NCBI GenBank assembly: GCA_006384855.1
Contig: VCJN01000063.1
Coordinates: 62,001-126,000 of the forward strand
Length of the DNA: 64,000 nt
Direction: 5' to 3'
Origin: Tetraselmis striata
Lineage: Eukaryota; Chlorophyta; Chlorodendrophyceae; Chlorodendrales; Chlorodendraceae
Below, piece by piece: positions 22,617 through 35,600 of this stretch (positions are counted from its first letter, which is position 1; every line of letters starts with the position of its first letter). Under the pieces are notes generated by a model, which was given only the letters and a program-made list of their open reading frames with translations, searched no databases and was not told the origin of the DNA. Position numbers and translations under genes: made by a program.

Positions 22617-24638
22617 CAAAAAAGTATGCGGCTTTCACAGCGCTGCTCTTCTTATTGCATAAATGAACTCGCTCAATATATCATCTCGCCAACAACCTAG
22701 AATCTGCCGCTCGCAGCAATATGTCTCGTATATCTTGCCGTCTTGCCGTTGCCCGTTTCTTTCGGCTACACGTATATAGAACCCGTTATATTATGTGTTA
22801 GTAGCCGCTTGTGACATTATTCAAGCAAGCAGGCTTGGGCCAAAACTTTGGATACATAGATCCCGCTATACGCCTGCTGTGATGGTGGCCGGTGGTGGTT
22901 AAATGCCAGGTCGACGCCGCGCGGACGTTGGTAGCTAGAGCATTTCTCTGCAACGTTGCGCAAGACACCAATTGTACCGTCTCGTGCCCCGCCATAAGCG
23001 ATGCCATTCATCGGGTTTAGTCGGGCATTTTCGGCATGGGATGCATCCTTGGTCCCAATATATATGCACTCACTGGGCAGCTATACCAGGACCATGCTTT
23101 TCACAATTATGGTCGTAGAGATCAGCATCTGGCTTACTGTTTTGAAGCTATATGTACTGAAGCGGCGCGTACTTCATGTATGTCGCCAGCAGCATTTACT
23201 GCAATCACAACCAGGTTTGACGGTAGTAGCAGCACATAGTCTAAAACTATGTTATTAGTCGACCTCGCGGATGTGGAGCTATATTGCCGCTGCCCGCCCG
23301 CGCCAGCAAAGACAACTGTCGAGCAGATGCTACTCCTGGTAGCTGTGTTGGGCAGCACTCTCACCCGTTGGCAAACTGCAGCTATCATCACAACGCGTCT
23401 CGAGAAGATCGTTGGCACTACGGCTTATAATAGCTTAAACTTTATCTCTGCAAATTTGCTATCGATACATCGCATCTGGGATGTACCATCGATTACAGAG
23501 TGCGCGCTACGCAGCAGACTACGTAATACTAGGCTACGCTGTATGCCGAGACGACAGCACGGCTCGAGGCATGCGGTCACCTCAGTGGTTTTCTCCGGCA
23601 CATACACAAAGCGCTGTGCTGCGCCACGGAAATACTTTGCTGGCGTGTACATGGTACGTTTGTGTTACATAGTGGAAATTACTAAACCTATGATAGTTCG
23701 CGTCAGTCGAGAGACTAACGGAGCACGCATGCAAGCCAAGTTCGTCACAGTCTGTCAAAGTCTGCTGATCCGTTTGCAGCAGCACACCGTGTCGGTATAT
23801 TCGGGCACCTGGGTGTATAATCATTGATGAATTTCAAGCATACTAGGCGCACGTTCCGGTTGGCTCGAACGCCCCCCCCCCCCCCCCCCCCCCCTCCCCC
23901 GCGCGCCCCCCGTTCTCGCGCCCGACTTTGTTACCGGCTCGCTGCGCCATCCACACCTATACGACCATCCATGCGACCATCCGCACCCGGTATGCGGCTG
24001 TTGTATACTCGTTGAGGCTGTGACCCTCCACAGGGGTAGGGACTGGCAGTCTGCATGTGTTTCTCGCCGATTATTCGAATAAATCCTATATTGAAACTTG
24101 CGGCATAGTCCTCGTCATTCGAAAAACACATCGCATGTATCGCGCGAAGGACGGCACGGGTGGGGGTGGTGGGGGAGGGGGGGGGGGGGTTTCCTGCCAC
24201 TTGGCATGTGTGAGCATGGCCGTGGTAATACGTAAAGTGGTCGGCGATATGCAGCTGCTAGCCTGTCAGGTGGGCCTTGTCGGGATTCAGCTAGTGCAGT
24301 ATGCCGTGGCAGCACCGTGTGAGGAGGTATATTCGTAGCATGCAGCAACGCGACCGAGACTTAGCTTCCGTGGGGTGAAAAGTCGCAGCCTTAGCATTCG
24401 CGACTTGAGCATAGTGACGTTTCGATACACATACTGGGCTGCCCAACCAAAGCTCGGCTGCTGGTAAACACATACACAAACTTGTTTTGCTTTATGATGT
24501 CCTTCGCTTTTGTGTCCACAGATGGGGCAACGCGAGGTCCTCTGGGGCACAGCTAAAAAGGGAGAAACTAACGGCCACGGAAGCGGACTTGCTCAAGTAA
24601 GGCGGCCCGCAAGGCACTAGCGATAATTAACTACCTAT
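22617..24638. other. No gene recognised; two C/G homopolymers
   Basis: C tract at 23872-23900 and G-rich tract at 24171-24189. A minus-strand ORF (24287-24550) has a small CPICG...H motif but no recognised family. Nothing else supported. Confidence 0.4.
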
Positions 24639-25007
24639 GTGACTGCGAAGTCGCCTTTTGTTCGTATTTTTATGGAAATTAATATCTCAGCCCGTGATTG
24701 GTCGATGTTGCAGGCTCATCGAATCGGATCCCGCATCCGCGGTCGTGCTTCGGAAAGGCAGCTTGCTGGGTGTGGCGATCCAGTGGCGGACAAAAAGATC
24801 TGGCAGAGGGTTTGCGGCAAATTTGTGACACTCAAGAACTGCCCAAGAGCAATCAGGGCCGCCCTGAACGGAAAAAGCAAGGCCAGGAAAAAGATCCGAG
24901 ACAAGGTCAACGACAAGGTGCAGGCACACCATATGCCCCTTCATGCTAATAGCAATAAATTGTACTTGAGTGAATCGCCGACCCCGCAGGGTAGCAGGCA
25001 ATACTAA
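24639..25007 (+). CDS. Hypothetical basic ORF upstream of the palindrome
   Basis: A 122-codon frame with coding-like composition (DKKIWQRVCGKFVTL, then Lys/Arg-rich KSKARKKIRDKVNDKV). It is followed 85 bp later by the palindrome ORF on the same strand, so the two could be exons of one gene. No family recognised. Confidence 0.35.
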   Translation: MTAKSPFVRIFMEINISARDWSMLQAHRIGSRIRGRASERQLAGCGDPVADKKIWQRVCGKFVTLKNCPRAIRAALNGKSKARKKIRDKVNDKVQAHHMPLHANSNKLYLSESPTPQGSRQY

Positions 25008-25092
25008 GCCAGTCAGGCCACAGCCTCACGCCCTTGCATGACCTCCAAGTAGGACTCTGGCCTAACTGCTCCAACAAATCGTTGCATCTATA

Positions 25093-25659
25093 ATGTGTGG
25101 AGCTGCGCTGTGTCTTAAATGTGTGACTGCCGCAACATCATCTGGAATAGGTAGCCGCTCAAATGGTTTTGGAAGTCCTTTTGAGTCCGCCCTTGCTCAT
25201 GCCTGGCCTGCCACACAGTTTAAGGACTACATCGTGGAGTGGGATGACGACGCCCACTGGCCACTGGTGAAGGAACATCTGCCAGCTATGGCAAAGGATA
25301 ACTATCGTCATGTGTTTGTTCGCCTCATCAACAAGATCGCATCCATGTGCGGCGGCAAGTCTCCGTCGACCCAGCCTATCAAGAACAAGATCCAAGGGGC
25401 TGAGGAAGTCATTGAGAATGCGGGCCGGGATAAAGCTGCGGTCCAGGATGAGTTGTGGTTCAAGGAGCCGATGTTCCAGTTTCTGTGCCAAAGGATAACT
25501 GAGAATAAAAAGAACAATGAGAAGAATAAGGGCAAGCCCGCGACCAAGCAACTGCTACAAGGGGGCGGCAACACAACGGCGGCGTCGGCGCACTCAAGCA
25601 TCGTAGCCAAAGTCAACAACAAGAGTGCCCTCCAACTCGCCAACCCGCAAGTCTCCTAG
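25093..25659 (+). CDS. Hypothetical protein, left palindrome copy
   Basis: A 188-codon ORF. Recognisable blocks shared with the right arm are ALAHAWPATQ, EWDDDAHWPLVKEHLPAMAK, NKIQGAEEVIENAGRDKAAV and KGKPATKQLLQG. It is not a family I know. A frame difference near 25600 relative to the right copy removes the basic tail (SPSKKKATPPSKKKATGAAK), which here remains open in another frame (25625-25879). Confidence 0.45.
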   Translation: MCGAALCLKCVTAATSSGIGSRSNGFGSPFESALAHAWPATQFKDYIVEWDDDAHWPLVKEHLPAMAKDNYRHVFVRLINKIASMCGGKSPSTQPIKNKIQGAEEVIENAGRDKAAVQDELWFKEPMFQFLCQRITENKKNNEKNKGKPATKQLLQGGGNTTAASAHSSIVAKVNNKSALQLANPQVS

Positions 25660-26632
25660 CAAGAAGAAGGCCACCCCTCCTAGCAAGAAGAAGGCCACCG
25701 GGGCCGCCAAGTCCAAGCAGCCCCCTCCGGCAGACACCATGATGAAGTGTGGCAACTCGCCATTAGAGCTGGCCATCAGCCCGGCGCCGCTAGAGGGGCG
25801 GGCCTTGTCCGTGGATTTTACGCAACACCAGCTTTTTGGGCGACAGCATGGACTTCAACATCAGTATCAGTGGGCATGATGCCCATCACCGCTAAAGCAC
25901 TTATGATGCCCCCGGATGCCGTTGTTGAAGTCCATGATGTCGCCAAAAAAGCCGGTGTTGCGTAAAATCCACGGACAAGGCCCGCCCCTCCAGCGGCGCC
26001 GGGCTGATGGCCAGCTCTAATGGCGAGTTGCCACACTTCATCATGGTGTCTGCGGGAGGGGGCTGCTTGGACTTGGCGGCCCCGGTGGCCTTCTTCTTGC
26101 TAGGAGGGGTGGCCTTCTTCTTGCTAGGAGACTTGCGGGTTGGCGAGTTTGAGGGCGCTCTTGTTGTTGACTTTGGCTGCGATGCGCTGCCATAGTGCGC
26201 CGACGCCATCGCCGTGTTGCCGGCCCCTTGTAGCAGTTGCTTGGTCGCGGGCTTGCCCTTATTTTTCATCTTCTGCCTATTCGTCTCCTTCAGATCGAAC
26301 CTCTGGCACAACAACTGCAACATCGGCTTTGTGGACCACGGCTCATCCTGCACTGCAGCTTTATCCCGGCCCGCATTCTCAATGACTTCCTCGGAACCTT
26401 GGATCTTGTTCTTAAAAGGCTGGGTTGACGGAGCTAGTCGCCGCACAAGGATCAGATCTTTTTGTTGAGGCAGACCCACACATGACGGGACCTCTCCTTT
26501 GCCATAGCTGGCAGATGTTCCTTCACCAGTGGACAGTGGGTGTCGTCATCCCACTCCACGGTGAAGTCCTTACACTGTGTGGCAGGCCAAGCATGAGCAA
26601 GGGCGGACTCATAAGGACTTCCAGAACCATAG
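25160..26632. repeat. Large inverted repeat (palindrome), arms about 725 bp
   Basis: Left arm 25160-25877 and right arm 25906-26632 are inverted copies, roughly 85-90% identical by eye, around a centre near 25892 with a spacer of less than 30 bp. Homology starts abruptly at both outer ends ('ggttttggaagtcc' versus 'ggttctggaagtcc'). Each arm carries a copy of the same ORF. Confidence 0.85.
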
Positions 26633-26706
26633 AGCTTGCCCGGCGGGTGCAAAGGCCAGCTGGAATATGAGAACGCATCACGCCGTGGGCAGCTCTTACC
26701 ACCCAA
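25901..26706 (-). CDS. Hypothetical protein, right palindrome copy
   Basis: Two overlapping minus frames (26706-26452 and 26479-25901) together match the left copy, with a frame break near 26460. This copy keeps the Lys/Pro/Ala-rich tail (SPSKKKATPPSKKKATGAAK), which resembles a histone-H1-like or nuclear-targeting tail by composition. It runs into the palindrome centre. Confidence 0.45.
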
Positions 26707-27683
26707 GCGAGGGGCTGTGCTGCGCCGTGCCCTTTGACCCCATGTTGGAAGTGGACAGCCACCCTTTGGAGGAGCAATTCCTTCTCAATAACGAGACCGA
26801 TGACACGGCCCATATTGGCAATGAGCCGGAGACGACGCGCAGCACAGCCTGCGCATGACGACTCCCAGCCCCCACCCCACACAATCACACAGCGTTGTCT
26901 CCCTGTGCTTGGTGTAGCCTGCCCCGTTCTGCGCCCCCGGGCAAATACAGCTTGCAGACCAGTGAGTGCCTCGTGAACCTTCACCTTGACATCAATAACG
27001 CTTGTGTAAGCTATTCTGAGCCCATAGCGTGATCCCTTAGCCGTGCGCCCTACGCATATTTGAAAATGTGCATAGCCAATTGCAATTGAATGATATTTGA
27101 TGTATATTGATTTAATAACATGATTAAATAACATCAATAAACTGATGAGCCAATGTAACCGAGCCAACACGGCTTTTGTGTTTCGCAAGAGCTCCAAGCC
27201 CAACAGATCTGCATGTACAAAGAGCTCCTCTGGGGGAAAGGGGGGGGGGGGGGGGGCTGCCGTGCATGCTGTGAACACAACTCAACCCACCCTCCTTTTC
27301 GCCTCTTCGTAAACAGGGATAAACCACGATTAAAAAGGAAAAATAATTGTACGGAATTATGGACGCTTGCGGTGAAGCAGTACGTTGTTGTTTTTGCGCC
27401 CGCATACCCAGTTTGGCACAGTTGTGTGGTGTGGTGGTGTGATCTCCTTGTCCCACAGGAGATGCACGCAATGCGACAAGTTGAGAGTGTCTCGGTTGCA
27501 ATCACCACATATGGCACGTGAGCGTTGCACACGCGGTTTGTCCGATTGTGCCACGCGCGCTAGCAGCACCGAGATTGCCTCTTGGGGAGCGTTGATTGAG
27601 GCATCTGGCTGCAGGTACACGCTCCGACCCAGGGTGATGATACCATCCGGTAATGCCGTCATGCCTTGTGTCGGACGCGCACG
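26707..27683. other. 3' flank of NRPA2; no gene recognised
   Basis: Contains a G17 run (27240-27256). Minus-strand ORFs here read into the palindrome copy but show no known motif. Confidence 0.4.
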
Positions 27684-27903
27684 CTACTTCACGTCCAGCT
27701 GCACCTTGATGTTCATGGCCGCCTATTGACGTGAAGGGAAGAAAGGGTGGGGAGGGAGGGGAGGGGGGCGGCCATTACTTTGTGAAGATGTGTTCACCTC
27801 GCAACTGAGTAGCTGCTGAGTTTCGTAGTATGGCCTCTCCTCCTCTGCTCTAGTATATTGGCACACTTACAGCAGTTGTTTTGCTATGGTGGTGGTGGTG
27901 GTG

Positions 27904-27971
<68 letters not shown>

Positions 27972-29613
27972 TCGCGCACGACCCACTGCCTCAATGTGGT
28001 TTATTCTTTCTTGGTTTCATTGTACTAAATGGACCACGCGTCAATCAAAACTGAGGAGTGGGGAGTGGGTATCACGGCGGTTTCATGTCAGTATGTCCAT
28101 ATAAATTGGGTGTTCTATCAGTACGGAAACTACAACTTGTATTATTGCATGGCACTTGTAGCGCCCTTTCATGTCTTGTGTATTAAGGAACACAGGATGC
28201 GCGGTGACAGTTTTGAGGGAGGGACTTACCAGCTCTGCGATGAGATACTTGAAGACGAACGGCATGGCCACCTGCTCCACGTTTTTGGAGGAGCCGTGCA
28301 ACCGGCAGACCGTCACCGGCTTGGCGGCGTGCGGGCCGCTCTGGCGCCCAATCACTGTGGCGGCAGGAGGCTGGCTCACCGGGGACAGCACCGACCGGCA
28401 TTGTGTGCACACGTGGACAATGCAGTAGTCCGAGCACGTGTGCAGCCTGCAGGATCGCGAGATGCGGAACGGGAAAAGGCTGCGTGAACGGCAACAGCCA
28501 GTAACGGCATTTCATCATGTTTCATCTCACGTGTATTACATAAACCTGAATATAGTATCTCTAGATTAGGTTATTATTTACTTATTATTCAGGGGTTTAG
28601 CATTCTCGAGGATTACTAATGACTGAAACCGGATTCATGCTGGCTCCATGTAAGAATTGTATAGGAAATTTCCTCACTGCAGGGATTCGCTTTTCTGTGT
28701 TGACAGGTGTTGCAAGTTAGTATGGTTTTATTATGAAGTAACTTGGCAGTTGAATCAGCGATGCGTCGATTTTTCAGAAAATTTTAAAGGAACGGGTTCT
28801 ATATCGCTGGCCTACAGTTCCATGAATTGCATTGCCAGCGCTTTGAAGTAGCGACTGGGAACTCGCGTGTGGCTTGCATAGTAGAAGTCATCAGGCGCAG
28901 TAGCGTTTGGAGCGGCGGCTCCACCGGATTATAGTACTTAGGAGTACATGTCAGCAGATAAGCGCTTGTGACGACTAGCGCGAGTACCATTTTTTTTTCC
29001 ATTACCAGCAGCGAGTAGCGAGTATCAGTGCCAGTACCTCCCAACCGTGAGATCGTAATCGGACGGCTGTGTAATTAAGAACCGTGCGGCGGGCGGGCGG
29101 GTGGATTATAGTACTTAGTAGTACATTACAGTAGATAAGCGCTTTAGTCATGCACCTATAGGCCCGATCCGAAGTATACGGGTACCCGTACGGCAAGAAA
29201 GCTCACCGCCGAAAAATCGACGCTTCGCTGGATTATATTTAAATAACACCCATGTGTAATTGTCGCTATCATCATGTCAGCCGTAGTCACCGCGGTATGT
29301 CGCGATTATCCATAGTTTATAACGATACTGTCGGTACTTTTCTAATATAATAATGATTAAACTGTCGGAAAATAGCGATACGATACTCATACGCTGTGAC
29401 TACCTAGCGATGATACGCGGCCATATCTGAATGTTCTCTAATCTACCCATATCTGACTAATCTTGCATCCTCGCGCGTGCATTAGTATTATGATGCGCAT
29501 CAGGTCATTATGTACTGTGCCCACAATAGCGGTGGCGCCAAGCATGTAGTTTTTCGGGGGTTATTTTTTCGCAAGCAAGTAATCTTAAGGGAAGCAGAAT
29601 CCTGGAGGGGGGC

Positions 29614-29645
<32 letters not shown>

Positions 29646-32600
29646 ACCGAGATATTTGAGAGTAAAAAACAAGTAATCGAATGAGAGTAGTCGCTACTCC
29701 GGTCCGACTTCACGAGTACCCGTCGTCGCTATAATTATCTGATGGTACGGGAGATATATAAAATAAGGATTAGATACGATGTTTTGCTACACCGATAATT
29801 ATATGAGATTGTACGTATGCAAATATTAAGGATGCCAGATCCTCTCGCCCCTGCCTCTGGCACATGAAGATGAACCAAGATGCTAGATGAGAATACAATA
29901 TTCAGATAGCGACTATGCCCGCGTACTTTTGCAAGGTGAGGATTCATGATTAGTCGCCGCATGAGTACCCAACAGTTCTAAAGACGGTAATACAATATGT
30001 AATCAGGTTTTCAAGCGACCGCGACGAAAAAACCCACAGCATCATGCCTCCTACACAACCGGGTACCAGACAACACCATACCACAAAAGGTACATCCCTT
30101 GTCCGCTCGGTTGAGCGGTCGTCTCGTACGCAAGAAGTCCTGGTATCGATTCATGGTCGATGTATTTCGGCAATATCATTCCGGTGTGTCTTGGGTTAAC
30201 CCGGTTGATGTATTAGCCCTTCGGGGTTCGAATGAGGCAATGGTCTAGGGGGTATGCCAGACCTACGACTGCAGTTGGCGCAAGATGTCAAGTGTTGGGG
30301 CGGCTTCGGCCGATGTCCCGGGGCGAATTTTACTTTTTATTACCAGACTACACCATATCACACGAAACCACACTTGTAGTGTGTAAAGCTACAATAGGCG
30401 AATATCATGGGCGAGCCTGTAGTATAGGTGATACGAGTAAACCAATGCAATTTTAAAATTTCAAATAAGATTATTTTACTATTAATTAACATTCAACCAC
30501 CAATGGAAATTTCTCAGATCTGACGGATAATAAATGCCGAGTTCTATTTTTTCTGGAGTGTGCAGACCATCGAGCTTGAAAATCACATCAGGGTTGACTA
30601 AAGATGGTCGGGAATGGGTTCATAGAACAACGGTTCCAGATAGCATCCCTACTGGTATTACACAATTACACCACCGCCGAGCAATGGCACCATTGGTGGG
30701 GGTGTAAGGCCGTTAGGGCTACTGCGCCCAGCTGAGCCGGCTACGAGCTTGTCATCAACCATGCTGCCTAAATATATGGCGAGTGTGAGTTAAGTGACGA
30801 TTGGGGGCCACCCAGTTGTGGCGCGGCGCGGCGCTGGCTCATCCGTGGCGCGTAAAGTCGCCATAGCCGCGCCTACTTGTGACGCTTCGACATGTGTTGT
30901 GTACTTGCGACATGTGTTGTTTTGGCCTCTCGGCAAAACTCGTGTACAGATACGGATGGCGGTCAAAACATGTGCGGCGGCCGCTTATTGGCGGTTTTCT
31001 GCGATGCCCATTCTTATGATGGTTTTCTGTGATTCGAGGTCCGCGGACGCTTGATTCTATCTGCGGGTCCAGGCGCGCCGCACGACCGAAAAGATTACTA
31101 ACCAGTAAATCACCGGTAACATCAATTTTGAAGAGTATTTTGATACTAATTATTTACCCACAAAACACAAAATGCCGGTATTGTATCAGCTATAACACGA
31201 AGTGAATAACGATACTGCAAATATCGTGTATCCGTAGTCAATATCAATATAGCCGCGACCGTTTCATGTTCTCATTACCTTGGGGTAGCTCAGCAGAACA
31301 GTTGACGTTGTTTGATGTGGATTTTTTTAATTTTGAATAGTATTTTGACGCTAATCATTTACCCCAAAAACACAAAATGCCGGTATTGTATCAGCTATAA
31401 CCCGAAGTGGATAACGGTACTACGAATATCGCGAACCGGTAGTCCATATAACCGCGTTTTAATGTTCTCAGTACCTTGGGGCAGTTCAGGATGTTGTTTC
31501 ATGTTCATGTTTGGTGCGATTTGGTGTAATCCTTGGGTGGTTTGTTGAGCGCTTGATATCGATCGATTGATTTTTACGGTGATCGAGGTCGCTTGAAAAA
31601 TCGGAATAAAACACAGCAGACGGTACGAGTACAGTACACACGGCATGGCGAAAAAAGTGAATGGTAAAGTCGCCCCGGGACATCGGCCGAAGCCGCCCCA
31701 GCACTTGACCTCTTGCGCCAACTGCAGTCGTAGGTCCGACATAGCCCGTAGACCATTAGACCATTGCCTCATTCGAACCCCTGAGGGCTAATGCATCAAC
31801 CGGGTAACCCAGGATACGCCGGGACGAAACTGCCAGGAATCGAACCCGGTACCTCTCGCGCACGAGACGACTGCTCAACCGAGCGGACAAGGGATGTACG
31901 GCATGGCTAAGTACTGGCAACCGTCGACTACTGATAGTCGCGACCCACCTGCCGCGGAAACGGCGCGGATAAGGATTTACGGGGGAGCGCGGTGTGCATT
32001 ATTGTTTATGCATGATCTAATACCGTATGACAGTGATTTCGTGATTATGGCCAGCGGGCCCGGGAAAGGAGGGGGCGGGGGGGGGGGGGGGGGGGGGGGG
32101 GGGCTTACCGGTCGTGGAGCAGGTACGCCGCGCCGTGTGCCAGTAGCGAGTCGCGCTCCATTTCGCCCAGGCGGATGCCGCCGCCAAGCTTTCGCCCCTT
32201 CACAGGCTGCCGCGTCAGCGGGTTGATCGGCCCCGTGGAGCGCACCTGGAATTTGTCGCTTACCATGTGCCGCAGACGCTGCACGCCATTAAAGGGGACA
32301 TGTGTCAACGCCTTTCAGTCACCGTCAGTCAGGAGTAGTACCGGGCGCAGATGTTCTGTTAATACTGTACCAAGATACTATATGGATTTTAAGCCTGAGC
32401 ACAGAAGGCGGTGTAGGTAGCGTCTCCGGAACTGTGGAGGATAATGCATGTCCGCCCACAATAATGTTACATGAATGATGTAGTTTCATAGCAACTACCA
32501 TGCACTGTGTGGATGCAAACAAAGCCACATTCACATTACAGTCAACAATGAGTAGCAATAATGACACTTTATGCTGCATGGACCCTAAGTAAACACCGCG

Positions 32601-35600
32601 GGCTCTGTGTTCCAGCTTTAAGTGGAGGACCTACCAGTCCTATGGAGCTGCGACCTGTCATGCGATATGGAAATATCTTTCTAGTAGTATCTTTTTAGTA
32701 TAATATTCTCGTCAGCTCGTGCGGAGCTGTCCAGCAACATCCAAGTACACGCACCGTATGGCAAAACTAATCCGTAGCAGCTATAGCATGGTATTGTGAA
32801 TGGTGATGCTACATAATTAAGTACTGTCGCGATTAATATATCACGGGTGCCGTACTCCTGCCTATTCACTACGGGGCGGTGTATAGAGCCAGATATAAAA
32901 GGCAGCTCCCCCTAAAATGTATTTATAACAGGAAGACCCGAAAAGTGAAGAAACGATCACAACTTGTTATATTTCACGCTTCTGTCATTTGCCGCCGCGG
33001 CTTGGTTGGGTAACATTCCAAGCACGTGGCAGCAGTTACCTGATAGTATACTGTCCCAATAAAGATGTCCACCGGGAACTCCTCGCCTGTGATGCCGCTG
33101 ATCATAGTCTCCCCACCCAGCCGCGAGTAGCCGGCCGCCTCCAGCTTGTCGCCAAAGTAGGTGATGGGGTCCCCTGGCTTGCCATCGCTGGTCTGGAAGG
33201 CGGTAGCGTCGACAAACTCGCCGTCCAGAGCGCCAGCCTGCAGAAATGTAGCAGGGATCAGCCGCCACACCCCGCAATCGGAAATATAGACAGAGAGCAG
33301 TTTGGCACAGGACAAGAGGTCCGGTTGTGCAGAGTTTACGCCCTAGCTTTACCTCCATACATTCTCAGTGATATTTGTTAACATTTATTCATGTGACAGG
33401 CCCACATATTTACACAGGGACGTGTATACTGTTAGGTAAACCTCAGGCATAACAAAGCTGACTTTTCAAACCCTAAACCCTAAAAGAACATCATAATATC
33501 TGATGGAGAACAAACGACACTCTTAAATATGTTACATGATGGTGCACTCATCCGCAAATTGACTTCACCGTGGCTGATGTTGAGCATTGCTTCCGTGCAG
33601 AGCTACAAATTTCTATACCATCCCACAAAAATACAACTCCACCAAACAATTCAAATCGCTGCAGATTCAAGTCATGCCGTTTGTTTAGGCGTTTGCTGCG
33701 GGAGGTGGGTGTTGCTGACGCGCAGCAGCGGGCAATGACCTTGGCGGCCATGCTCTCCACCAACATGCCGATGGTCATGCGGGAGGGGAAGGCGTGGGGG
33801 TTGATGATGACGTCGGGCCGCATGCCGGTGGTCTCGCAGAACGGCATGTCAATGTCGGGCCACAGCTGGCTCAGCACGCCCTTCTGCCCGTGCCGGCTGC
33901 TGAACTTGTCGCCGATGACGGGGTTGCGATTGAAGCGGTACTTGATGTTGGCGCGCTGCAGCTCGCCCGGCCCCTGACCTACCACCGTCACCGACTCCAC
34001 ATGCGCAATCTCCTCGCCCTGTGCAATCCCAAAGCCACCGGCAGGCACACATCAATCCATCTGGCAGGAATCGACACCATTCCTCACACCGCCCGTGATA
34101 AAAAATCAACAAACGGGAAAGCGAACCCTCATTCTCGGTTACATGAGAGGTCGCACACGCCACGGTGCAATAGTGACACGAGCACACAGCCCAGATGTAA
34201 GGGCGTATATGGTTTCATGTTTGGCAAATGAATAATACTGTCGCAGTCCTTTCCCTTCGTATGTCGCAGTCCCATAATCAAGTTTATATCACACAAGCCG
34301 CCATATTGTCTAGCTTACTGGGTGAGGCAGGATTCACATGCATGCATGCGCATGCCATCACATACGTGCCCACCTTGAGCTTCTTGGCGCGATAGCGGGA
34401 GGTGACGACGTCCCTGGTGCAGTGCGTCGTCTCCCCGGGCCAAATGAGCGCCCCGACGTGCGGGAGCCCGTCCACGTCCAGGTGATCGGCGTCCTTGTAG
34501 TCACCCGCGGGCTCCACGCGCCCCTCCTCCGCCGCCCTGCCACACAAGTAGCCGGATGGGCCATCGTCAGTGCGCAGCGGTGCGTTGGGACCGAAGTATA
34601 CAGTGCCAGGCCATGCAGCAGCTGCCCAAGAGCAAGCAGAGAAACAGAAAGGCTTTGCGTTGCAAGTGTGGGGACGTGAAAGACAACACCGCCACACCGC
34701 TGATACAAACACAAACATTGTCTGTCGCAGCGTGACCTGGCCAGCTCCAAAACCAACAATGTTTGAGGAACGAGCCAGGGCGACGTCCACAGAATGGCTG
34801 CATCGCAGCATGCAGGGGAAAACGCAGAGAAGCTCCGAAACCATAAGCAATAGAAACCACGTGCAAGGGTGAGGAAGAACCCCTTATGAGCACCCACAAA
34901 CACAGTGCGGCCTTCTACTCTGACTGCAGAACCGCACACAGCCTCTACTAGTTCACAAAGCATGAACTGCCACTGCAAGAAAGAGGCAAAGGGACAAGCG
35001 CGGCGGATTAGATAGTGCCGTCCTCAAGCATCAGCTACCAGAGCAGCAAATTTGCGATAGCTCTGTGGTTCGGCAAGGGGAGCGACGTTGCGGGAGGGCC
35101 GAGGGGGCGCACGTGGACTCCCCCTGGATGCTGGGCACGTTGCGGGGCAGCGTCGCCCCGAAAGCGCCCTCGTACGACTTGACCGCCACCTGCTCGCCGC
35201 GCTTCAGCGGCTCCGCCGCAAACACCATCTGCGCGCTCTTGTCCTCCTTCAGGTCCACCACCTCCTGTGAGCCCGGTAATGCAGCAACGTGCCGCAGTTA
35301 AGTCGCCTCCCTAGTGAGAACAGTCTAAGCACTGACAGCCTGCCAGTCTACCCCGTTCAGCAGCAGATTACACTCAGCTCCCAAAGCATGCAATTTATTT
35401 TAATTGTGGGATGTCTGACCACATGGGATATCTTAGAGGCAATAGAGCAACTAAGCAGTCCCAAACACCTGCAAACCTAGCAAGCCACGCATGAGCGCAG
35501 CAGATAAACATGGCGAATTCCCATCATGGCAAAGCCAGGGCCAAAACCAAACAATACATAGATATGTAACTAGCGCCAAGCACAGAGCAACCCGCCAGCG

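Larger units (their letters stand above)
28447..32108 (-). other. NRPA2 intron 20 (3.7 kb), repeat-laden
   Basis: Begins GTAAG followed directly by a C27 tract (32103-32077) and ends at GCAG before 28446. It holds a second C28 tract (29641-29614), two SINEs in opposite orientation, a tandem duplication (31124-31500) and two copies of a 45-bp 'attatagtacttag' block (28931, 29107). No gene seen inside. Confidence 0.8.

Noticed and set aside
27907..27970. TG repeat as CRISPR-like or regulatory array
   Set aside because: It is a simple dinucleotide microsatellite within an intron.
30105..30170. Functional tRNA gene at the head of SINE copy A
   Set aside because: D-loop is short, box B is degenerate, and the unit is followed by the SINE body with flanking duplications.
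33468..33485. Telomere or chromosome-fusion site
   Set aside because: Only two telomere-like units inside an intron; too short.
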